In this document: one piece after another, positions 1-4,123 of the stretch
Layout: each line of letters opens with the position of its first letter
Position numbering within the stretch: the first letter of the stretch is position 1
Source of the DNA: DATBIO01 sp036556965
Lineage (GTDB): Bacteria; Acidobacteriota; Vicinamibacteria; Fen-336
Length of the DNA stretch: 5,162 bases
Direction of reading: 5' to 3'
NCBI GenBank assembly: GCA_036556965.1
Contig: DATBIO010000305.1
Location: 1-5,162, forward strand
Notes under the pieces: generated by a model
What the model saw: only the letters and a program-made list of their open reading frames with translations
The model's database searches: none
Told to the model about the DNA's origin: nothing
Position numbers and translations under genes: made by a program

Positions 1-128
1 GCCAGGGCGATGAGCACGACCAGCACCACCATGGACGCCTTGAGGCGCCGCGCCTGCGCCTCCAGCTTCTGGAAGGGGGAGAGGCCCTCACCCCGGCGAC
101 GTCGTGTCGTGGCCCCCGTCCGGCTCAT
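1..128 (-). CDS. N-terminal fragment of a small membrane protein of unknown function (truncated by window edge)
   Basis: I do not recognise this gene; only its first 42 codons lie in the window. It starts with ATG at 128-126, preceded by a GGGAG ribosome binding site (plus-strand 135-139) six bases upstream. The visible protein begins with a basic, arginine-rich segment (MSRTGATTRRRRGEG), then a short amphipathic stretch with several charges (about residues 18-31). From about residue 33 it enters an uninterrupted hydrophobic run (MVVLVVLIAL) that continues into the edge. This is the pattern of a positive-inside cytoplasmic tail leading into a transmembrane helix, or an uncleaved signal anchor. 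The next gene upstream on the same strand ends 67 bp away, so the two could be co-transcribed. The call rests on the start signal and the protein pattern, not on homology. Confidence 0.55.
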   Translation of the reverse strand, partial: MSRTGATTRRRRGEGLSPFQKLEAQARRLKASMVVLVVLIAL

Positions 129-139
129 CCTGGGCTCCC

Positions 140-157
140 GCGCCGGCGCCGGCGCCG
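140..157. repeat. Short tandem repeat, three copies of GCGCCG
   Basis: Three perfect consecutive GCGCCG units lie just upstream of the ribosome binding site of the leftmost minus-strand gene. In DNA this rich in G and C such a run is expected fairly often, so it may have no function. Confidence 0.4.
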
Positions 158-178
158 CCCGGGCGCCGCGACCGGGGC

Positions 179-193
179 GCCCGCCGGGCGGGC
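179..193 (-). terminator. GC-rich hairpin just after the 92-residue gene; weak terminator candidate
   Basis: A perfect inverted repeat (GCCCGC, loop CGG, GCGGGC) begins two bases beyond the stop codon of the minus-strand gene ending at 196. No T-run follows it, so it is not a canonical intrinsic terminator. It could slow the polymerase, protect the 3' end of the upstream message, or be chance in GC-rich DNA. Confidence 0.25.
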
Positions 194-195
194 CG

Positions 196-474
196 TCACA
201 GGGCGACGCGCTCGACGTTCTGCATCACCACGCTGGCCACGTGGCCCGGCTCGACGTCCTCCGTACCGAACAGCAGGGGCAGGCGGCCCTTGGCGCTGCT
301 GACCGTCACCAGGAACTCGCCGTTGCGGCCCACGCTCTGCATGGCCACCCGATAGAACCGGCGCCGCTCTCCCAGCGTGCTCCGCAGGGCCGCGCCCAGC
401 CGGTCCCGCAGCGCCTCGTCCCCCTCGATGACGATGCGCCCCCCGTGGTCGCGCTCGTCCTCGCACCGTTGCAT
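196..474 (-). CDS. Hypothetical protein, 92 residues
   Basis: I do not recognise the family. The protein is small and soluble, with no hydrophobic segment long enough to cross a membrane. It has a charged N-terminus (MQRCEDERDHGG), a likely helix around residues 20-38 (ALRDRLGAALRSTLGE) and then alternating polar/hydrophobic stretches that look like beta strands: residues 40-47 (FYRVAMQS), 53-61 (EFLVTVSSA), 65-70 (LPLLFG) and 79-86. This suggests a compact alpha+beta fold. I chose ATG at 474 because a strong GGGAGGAG ribosome binding site lies six bases upstream. The longer version starting at 513 adds 13 residues and has no such site. The membrane-protein gene downstream starts 67 bp away on the same strand. 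The coding call rests on the ribosome binding site and on protein-like composition; opposite-strand and other-frame readings are rich in Arg, Pro and Ala. Confidence 0.6.
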   Translation of the reverse strand: MQRCEDERDHGGRIVIEGDEALRDRLGAALRSTLGERRRFYRVAMQSVGRNGEFLVTVSSAKGRLPLLFGTEDVEPGHVASVVMQNVERVAL

Positions 475-480
475 CGCGGG

Positions 481-488
481 CTCCTCCC
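481..488 (-). promoter_or_regulatory. Strong ribosome binding site deciding the start of the 92-residue gene
   Basis: On the minus strand this reads GGGAGGAG, six bases before ATG at 474. It matches the anti-Shine-Dalgarno core over the whole site, and it favours this start over the in-frame ATG at 513, which has no comparable site. Confidence 0.65.
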
Positions 489-516
489 GACGGACCAGCC
501 TCGCGTCCGACACCGG

Positions 517-550
517 ACGCCGTCACGCGCGCCACGCGCGCCTTCGGCGT
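517..550. repeat. 9-bp tandem duplication inside a 6-bp inverted repeat
   Basis: CACGCGCGC occurs twice head to tail at 524-532 and 533-541. Flanking it, ACGCCG at 517-522 and CGGCGT at 545-550 are perfect inverted copies. It lies 43-76 bases upstream of the 92-residue gene, where a promoter or operator would be expected. The low complexity of the sequence makes chance a real alternative. Confidence 0.4.
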
Positions 551-715
551 GGACGATGAGCAACTTCGCTGCCACGGCAAGGGCGCCTGTGGAAGGGATC
601 GGGGCGAGAGACTTGCGGCGGAGCGCGCGACCGCGCGCAACGGTTGCGCTCGGCGCCTGGACCTGGCGTGCGTGCCGGGGGCGGATCAGGCGTGGCGAGG
701 GAAGCGCGCGGCCGT

Positions 716-730
716 GACCGGCGGCCGGTC
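716..730 (-). terminator. Hairpin just after the phosphoribosyltransferase gene; weak terminator candidate
   Basis: GACCGG, loop CGG, CCGGTC forms a perfect 6-bp stem that begins five bases past the stop codon of the minus-strand gene ending at 736. There is no T-run on the downstream side, so factor-independent termination is uncertain. Its position favours a role at the 3' end of the deacylase-phosphoribosyltransferase transcript. Confidence 0.35.
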
Positions 731-735
731 TCTCC

Positions 736-1434
736 TCATGAGGCCCGTCTCTCGCGCACCCGCCCCACCCATCGCCGCCGCTCGCGCTCCAGGACGTCGA
801 GGACCTCGTCGTCTTCCACCTGCCGGAAGTCGCGGTAGTGCTGCCCCACCGCCCTCAGCCGCGCGGGCGCCTCCAGGCAGACGAGCTCGTCCACGTCGGA
901 AAGGAGCGCGCGCAGGCTCTCCGGGGCGCCCACGGGCACGGCGAGCACCAGTCGGCGCGGCGCCCGCTGCCGCAGCGCGCGCAGCGCCGCGCGCACGGTG
1001 ACGCCGGTGGCGATGCCGTCGTCCACCACGATGACGGTGCGGCCCCGCACGTCCGGGGGCTCGCGGTCGCCGCGATACAGGCGGACGCGACGCTCCACCT
1101 CCGCCGCCTCGCGTTGGGCGATGCGCTCGATATCGGCGTCGGAGGCGCCCACCGAGTCGGCCGTCCCGCGATCCACGACGCGGAGGCCGCCCTCGGAGAT
1201 CGCGCCGATGCCGAGCTCCGGGTAGCCGGGCGCCCCGATCTTGCGGACGATCCACACGTCGAGGGGAGCGTCCAGGGCACGCGCGACCTCTCCCGCCACC
1301 ACCACGCCTCCGCGCGGCAGGCCGAGCACTACCGGGCGCTCGGCGCCGAACCTTGCCAGCTCGCGGGCGAGACGACGGCCGGCGTCGGCGCGGTCCGTGA
1401 AGGGCACGGCCGCGGGATCGCGGAGAGGCATCAT
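736..1434 (-). CDS. Phosphoribosyltransferase-domain protein (COG1926 type)
   Basis: This is a predicted type I phosphoribosyltransferase of 232 residues, about the usual size for the stand-alone COG1926 family. Family members carry the PRPP-binding fold, but their true substrate is unsettled. The N-terminus has the family pattern FTDRADAGRRLA (12-23), VVLGLPRGGVVVAGEVA (35-51) and the LDVWIVRKIGAPGYPELGIG region (58-77). The PRPP loop is VVDDGIATGVT at 136-146, with paired aspartates and the Gly-Thr turn. The C-terminal signature AVGQHYRDFRQVEDDEV (195-211) is also typical. I chose ATG at 1434, the first of two consecutive ATGs, because GGGAG lies eight bases upstream; the open frame extends further up but overlaps the deacylase. 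The deacylase gene ends 14 bp upstream, so the two are probably co-transcribed. The protein is cytoplasmic, with no membrane segment. The assignment to the fold is strong; the reaction is unknown. Confidence 0.9.
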   Translation of the reverse strand: MMPLRDPAAVPFTDRADAGRRLARELARFGAERPVVLGLPRGGVVVAGEVARALDAPLDVWIVRKIGAPGYPELGIGAISEGGLRVVDRGTADSVGASDADIERIAQREAAEVERRVRLYRGDREPPDVRGRTVIVVDDGIATGVTVRAALRALRQRAPRRLVLAVPVGAPESLRALLSDVDELVCLEAPARLRAVGQHYRDFRQVEDDEVLDVLERERRRWVGRVRERRAS

Positions 1435-1448
1435 GGCCGGGGCTCCCG

Positions 1449-1937
1449 TCAGGCCGCCTTGGCCATGGAGTGGAAGCACCACTGGCTCGTCACCGGCTTG
1501 GCCAGGGACTGGTAATCCGCGAAGCGCATCCCCACCAGCTCGTGGTGGGTGCCGCCGCGGAAGAAGATCTCCGGGGCCGCGCGCAGACACCCGTCCACGT
1601 AGACGGGCAGCCCATACAGGTCGCCGAAGGGAGGCATCGCCCCCAGCTGGCAGTCGGGGAACAGCGGCGCGAACTCCGCCTCCGTGGCCAGCCGCAGGCC
1701 GGGCCGCCCCGTGGCGCGCGCCGCCATGCCGAGGTCGAGCTGGCAGTGGGCGGGGACGACCATCATGAGGAACTCGCCCCCGGCGTCGCGCAGGACCACG
1801 CCCTTGGCCAGGGCGCGTCCGGAGACGTGGCTGACCGCCGCGAGGTGCGCGGCGTCGATGGCGTCGTCGTGCGGCAGCAGCCGGTAGGGGGCGTGCTCGG
1901 AAACCAGGAGCTGTGCGAGGCGCTCACTCATCGCCAT
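1449..1937 (-). CDS. YbaK/EbsC-family aminoacyl-tRNA deacylase
   Basis: This 162-residue cytoplasmic protein belongs to the YbaK/EbsC (INS/ProX) superfamily, whose characterised members hydrolyse mischarged tRNAs in trans to protect translation fidelity. It is a single complete domain. Visible landmarks are HVSGRALAKGVVLR (37-50), whose Lys45 matches the conserved catalytic lysine, VVPAHCQLDL (60-69), the LATEAEFAPLFPDCQLGAMPPFG stretch (83-105) with the hallmark GxxPFG turn, and GGTHHELVGMRFADY (128-142). The subtype resembles the common bacterial clade with AMPPFG; which tRNA it edits cannot be told from sequence. The start at 1937 is chosen because AAAGGAG lies six bases upstream; the ATG two codons later would have poor spacing. 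It probably leads a two-gene unit with the phosphoribosyltransferase 14 bp downstream. Upstream is a 200-bp gap with several inverted repeats, where its own promoter could lie. Confidence 0.9.
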   Translation of the reverse strand: MAMSERLAQLLVSEHAPYRLLPHDDAIDAAHLAAVSHVSGRALAKGVVLRDAGGEFLMMVVPAHCQLDLGMAARATGRPGLRLATEAEFAPLFPDCQLGAMPPFGDLYGLPVYVDGCLRAAPEIFFRGGTHHELVGMRFADYQSLAKPVTSQWCFHSMAKAA

Positions 1938-1977
1938 GGGAGACTCCTTTCCCGCGTGCGTCGGCTCGGTCCGAGGA

Positions 1978-1998
1978 CGGCTCGCGCACGGCGAGCCG
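1978..1998. repeat. Perfect 8-bp inverted repeat in the leader of the deacylase gene
   Basis: CGGCTCGC, loop GCACG, GCGAGCCG forms a strong stem-loop 41-61 bases upstream of the deacylase ATG. The heptamer CGGCTCG recurs at 1962-1968, and CTCGG-T-CCGAG lies at 1965-1975, so alternative pairings are possible in a transcript leader. No T-run follows on either strand. It could be a protein-binding site, a leader structure, or chance. Confidence 0.4.
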
Positions 1999-2037
1999 GG
2001 CCTGGACGTGCAGACAGCAACGCGCATGCCGCGCCTC

Positions 2038-2049
2038 TCCACGCGTGGA
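2038..2049. repeat. 12-bp perfect palindrome upstream of the deacylase gene
   Basis: TCCACGCGTGGA is fully self-complementary and sits about 100 bp upstream of the deacylase start, in the gap after the MgtE-like gene. Perfect short palindromes of this kind are typical of dimeric repressor sites, but nothing else in the window identifies a regulator. Confidence 0.35.
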
Positions 2050-2109
2050 TGGCCGCGCGCGGCGGCGCGCGGCGCCGTGGCTGTGCGGGCTTCGGCACGG
2101 AGGGACGCG

Positions 2110-2125
2110 CGCTCGCACACGAGCG
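2110..2125 (-). terminator. Hairpin after the MgtE-like gene; possible transcript end
   Basis: CGCTCG, loop CACA, CGAGCG is a perfect 6-bp stem beginning 13 bases past the stop codon of the MgtE-like gene. A competing pairing (GAGCG at 2121-2125 with CGCTC at 2135-2139) overlaps the stop codon itself. The bases after the stem are not T-rich, so a canonical intrinsic terminator is not shown. Confidence 0.35.
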
Positions 2126-2137
2126 GGTGGCGGGCGC

Positions 2138-3121
2138 TCAGCGGGGCATCAACAGGACCACGATGGCGAAGTACACCAGGATGCTGAGCACGTCCTGGAT
2201 CACGGTGGCCAGGGGCCCGCTGCCCCAGGCCGGATCCAGCCCGCGGCGCGTGAGCAGCCACGGCAGGACCATCCCGATGGTCGTGGCCACCGTGCCCGCG
2301 GCGACCACGGAGAGGCCGACCGCTCCGGCCAGGCGCGCGTCCCCGAAGGCCGCCCAGACGCCGCCCGCGGCGAGGCCGCCCAGCGAGAGGCCCACCACGA
2401 GGCCGGTCAGGGCCTCGCCGCGCAGGAGCGACCCGATCCTCGTCCGGCCGCCGCCCAGGGAGAGGAAGCGCACCGCCACCGTCTCCGTCTGCGTGCCGAT
2501 GGCGTCCGCGAGGTAGACGATGGCGGGGAGGAAGAAGGCCAGGGCCACCCGAGCCTCCAGCCTCCCCTCGAAGGCGGCGGTCACCGCGGTGGCCACCGCG
2601 CTGCCGGCCAGGCCCACGAGGAGCCACGGCAGCCGGTGGCGGGCGCGGCGGAGGGGCGGGTCGGACAGCGCGTGCTCGGCCTGCGCCGTCTCGTGCCGGA
2701 TGCCCGCGAGCTTGTGCAGGTCCTCCACGTGCTCGCGGTGCAGCACGAGCAGGAGACGCGCCCCCGGCACCACGCCCAGCAAGCGCCCCTCGTCGTCCAC
2801 CACGGCCACGGAGCCCGTCCGGTGGTGCACGGCCTGCATGGCCACGTGCTCCTGGTCCGTCCCTTCCCGCACCATGGCCGCGGGACGGCAGAGGCCGCCG
2901 ACGCGGGTGCCCTCCGGCGCGGACAGCAGGGCGGCCAGGGAGCAGGACCCCACGAGACGCCGCGACGCGTCGACCACGAAGAGGGCGTCCACCTCGTCGC
3001 CGATCCCTCCGCGGAGGGCCGGCAGGAGGTCCGCCACCAGGGCGGAGGCGGGGGCCGTGGGCACGCGCGTCACCATGAGCTGGCCGGCGGTCTCGGCGCC
3101 GGCGCGCGGGGGGGCGGTCAC
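2138..3121 (-). CDS. Short MgtE-like divalent cation transporter (CBS pair plus MgtE membrane domain)
   Basis: This 327-residue protein is a predicted inner-membrane Mg2+ or related divalent-cation channel/transporter of the MgtE family. Residues about 11-130 form a CBS pair: AGQLM at 12-16 marks its start as in MgtE, with FVVD at 48-51 and VAVVDDEGRLLGVV at 105-118. The membrane domain follows LPWLLV (164-169), with five likely helices near 165-184, 190-206, 234-258, 264-290 and 301-325. It contains GTQTET (209-214) in the place of the MgtE GGNAGTQ motif, GLDPAWGSGPLAT (294-306), and Asp310, which matches the pore Asp (D432) of Thermus MgtE. Typical MgtE is near 450 residues; the N-terminal helical MgtE_N domain is missing. 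The start is GTG at 3121, since starting at the downstream ATG would remove the AGQLM element. The GTG overlaps the ZIP stop codon (GTGA), so coupled translation is likely. Confidence 0.85.
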   Translation of the reverse strand: MTAPPRAGAETAGQLMVTRVPTAPASALVADLLPALRGGIGDEVDALFVVDASRRLVGSCSLAALLSAPEGTRVGGLCRPAAMVREGTDQEHVAMQAVHHRTGSVAVVDDEGRLLGVVPGARLLLVLHREHVEDLHKLAGIRHETAQAEHALSDPPLRRARHRLPWLLVGLAGSAVATAVTAAFEGRLEARVALAFFLPAIVYLADAIGTQTETVAVRFLSLGGGRTRIGSLLRGEALTGLVVGLSLGGLAAGGVWAAFGDARLAGAVGLSVVAAGTVATTIGMVLPWLLTRRGLDPAWGSGPLATVIQDVLSILVYFAIVVLLMPR

Positions 3122-3885
3122 GGGGACTCCATCATCGTGAGGGCCGCCATCACCGCGATGCCCGCGGTGATGAGGGCGGACTGGCCGAGGAGCCCGCGCA
3201 GGCTGCGGTCGTGCTGGAGCTCCGGGATGAGGTCGGCGGCGGCAATGTAGACGAAGCCGCCCGCGGCCATGGGCACGGCCACGCGCGCCACCCAGGCCCC
3301 GGCCACGGAGCCCGCGGCCAGCGCCACCAGTGCGCCCAGGCCCGCGGCGCCGGCCGAGAGGAGGTTGAGGCGGACGGCCTTGCGCACCCCCAGCCCGCTG
3401 TGCACCAGGACGCCGAAGTCTCCGAGCTCCTGCGGGATCTCGTGGAAGAGGACGGCCAGGGTGGTGGCCAGCCCCAGACGCGGGCTCACCAGGTAGCTGG
3501 CGGCGATCACGGCGCCGTCCATCAGGTTGTGCAGCGCATCGCCGACCACGTTGATGGCGGCGAGCTCCCGGCGCGCGTCCTCGTGCGCGCACGGCCCGTG
3601 ATGCGGGATGCGGTGCCGGTGGCGCAGCAGCTTCTCCACCACGAAGAACAGGAGCAGGCCGGCGAGGACGAGGAGCGACGGCGCCAGGGCCGGGCCGGCC
3701 CCGGCGAAGGCCTCCGGCAGGAGGTGGATGAAGGAGTCGCCCAGGAGCGTGCCCACGGCGAAGGCGACCAGCGCGGTCGCCGTGCGCCGCACGCGCGCCT
3801 CGCCCCCGGAGAGGACGGCCAGGCCCACCAGCGAGACCAGGCTCACCGCGATCACGCTCAGCAGGCTGGCGAGCCACGTGGTCAC
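3118..3885 (-). CDS. ZIP-family divalent metal transporter
   Basis: This 255-residue inner-membrane protein is a ZIP transporter, a family that moves Zn2+, Fe2+, Mn2+ or similar ions into the cytoplasm. Membrane segments lie near residues 4-25, 36-58, 68-85, 112-132, 138-160, 174-195, 200-221 and 235-252, giving the expected eight. Helix 2 ends with HLLPEA (54-59). Helix 4 carries ALHNLMDGAVIA (117-128), with metal ligands His119, Asn120 and Asp123. Helix 5 carries FHEIPQELGDF (147-157), with His148, Glu149 and Glu153. The loop between helices 3 and 4 is histidine-rich (seven His between 89 and 119), as in LIV-1-like members. The start is GTG at 3885, with GGGGGAG nine bases upstream and helix 1 beginning directly after it; the longer upstream reading adds an unlikely Arg/Pro-rich extension. 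It overlaps the MgtE-like gene and leads this pair. The metal specificity cannot be read from sequence. Confidence 0.92.
   Translation of the reverse strand: MTTWLASLLSVIAVSLVSLVGLAVLSGGEARVRRTATALVAFAVGTLLGDSFIHLLPEAFAGAGPALAPSLLVLAGLLLFFVVEKLLRHRHRIPHHGPCAHEDARRELAAINVVGDALHNLMDGAVIAASYLVSPRLGLATTLAVLFHEIPQELGDFGVLVHSGLGVRKAVRLNLLSAGAAGLGALVALAAGSVAGAWVARVAVPMAAGGFVYIAAADLIPELQHDRSLRGLLGQSALITAGIAVMAALTMMESP
3127..3130 (-). promoter_or_regulatory. Ribosome binding site for the GTG start of the MgtE-like gene
   Basis: GGAG on the minus strand lies five bases before the GTG at 3121, inside the last codons of the ZIP gene. Together with the GTGA stop/start overlap it supports translational coupling and fixes the otherwise ambiguous start. 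Confidence 0.6.
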
Positions 3886-3894
3886 GCGGGCCGG

Positions 3895-3901
3895 CTCCCC
3901 C
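3895..3901 (-). promoter_or_regulatory. Ribosome binding site deciding the GTG start of the ZIP gene
   Basis: On the minus strand this reads GGGGGAG, nine bases before the GTG at 3885. No in-frame ATG with a comparable site is present, and the first membrane helix begins immediately after this start. Confidence 0.55.
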
Positions 3902-4015
3902 GGCCTCGGTGGTCGTCCGCGCCGGCGCGTGTCGCCGCCCCCGTCGCCGGTCGCCCGCGGATGTTGCGCGCCAAGGCGGCTCCGGCTCCGGTGACCGCAA
4001 TCCCGATGCCAGGCG

Positions 4016-4072
4016 CCGCCGCGTGGGGTCCATGGATCCTGCGATCCATGGCCGCGCGATGGCCCGCGGCGG
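4016..4072. repeat. Nested inverted repeat, candidate operator or stem-loop
   Basis: The inner arms CCATGGATC (4030-4038) and GATCCATGG (4043-4051) are a perfect 9-bp inverted pair around the loop CTGC. The outer arms CCGCCGCG (4016-4023) and CGCGGCGG (4065-4072) are a perfect 8-bp pair enclosing it. The inner arms are clearly richer in A and T than their surroundings, which makes chance less likely than for the other GC-only repeats here. The inner repeat ends 72 bases before the kinase start and lies 144 bases from the ZIP start, a fitting place for a regulator of one or both promoters. Confidence 0.55.
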
Positions 4073-4112
4073 ACCCTGGACACGGGGGGCGACCGTGGCC
4101 GAGCGGCGCCCT

Positions 4113-4116
4113 GGAG
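4113..4116 (+). promoter_or_regulatory. Ribosome binding site for the kinase-like gene
   Basis: GGAG lies seven bases before the GTG at 4124. No in-frame ATG further up is supported, so this site fixes the start. Confidence 0.6.
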
Positions 4117-4123
4117 CCTGACC

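Larger units (their letters stand above)
475..735. other. Intergenic region, 261 bp, no supportable gene
   Basis: This stretch separates the phosphoribosyltransferase stop from the start of the 92-residue gene. It holds the ribosome binding site for the latter, a 9-bp tandem duplication flanked by a 6-bp inverted repeat (517-550), and a hairpin next to the phosphoribosyltransferase stop. Any promoter for the two leftmost genes should be here, but I see no convincing -35/-10 pair. Open frames crossing it are arginine- and proline-rich shadows with no good start signal. Confidence 0.5.
3886..4123. promoter_or_regulatory. Divergent intergenic region between the ZIP and kinase-like genes
   Basis: This 238-bp stretch lies between two genes that read away from each other, so it should hold both promoters. 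It contains the ribosome binding sites for both GTG starts and a nested inverted repeat at 4016-4072. I see no clear sigma-70 -35/-10 pair, as is usual for DNA this GC-rich. The open frames that cross it are Arg/Ala/Pro-rich, and I found no believable short gene. Confidence 0.55.

Noticed and set aside
179..193. Firm intrinsic terminator at this hairpin and at those at 716-730 and 2110-2125
   Set aside because: All three stems lack a following T-run, so they are listed only as weak candidates and not as proven terminators.
306..575. Minus-strand frame beginning MAAKLLIVHAEG upstream of the 92-residue gene
   Set aside because: The opening looks protein-like, but it soon turns into Arg/Gly/Ser-rich text overlapping the better-supported frame, and no ribosome binding site of similar quality was seen.
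838..1515. 225-codon plus-strand frame opposite the phosphoribosyltransferase
   Set aside because: The minus strand has the PRPP-binding motif and the family signatures; the plus reading is an Ala/Arg/His-rich shadow.
1470..2516. 348-codon plus-strand open frame opposite the deacylase and the end of the MgtE-like gene
   Set aside because: It crosses an intergenic gap and two well-supported genes on the other strand, and no domain or credible start signal is present.
1449..2627. 392-codon minus-strand frame that would extend the deacylase N-terminally by 230 residues
   Set aside because: The extension overlaps the MgtE-like gene in another frame. The deacylase domain begins directly after ATG 1937, which has AAAGGAG six bases upstream.
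1913..3250. 445-codon plus-strand open frame opposite the MgtE-like gene, rich in Gly, His, Arg and Gln
   Set aside because: It lies antisense to a gene with clear MgtE and CBS motifs. Long stop-free antisense frames are expected when third positions are nearly all G or C. It has no recognisable domain and low-complexity composition.
2138..4033. A single 631-codon minus-strand frame that could suggest a giant fusion of an unknown N-terminal half with the MgtE-like protein
   Set aside because: Its first 304 codons run out of frame through the ZIP gene and are Arg/Gly/Pro-rich. The GTG with a ribosome binding site at 3121 marks the true start.
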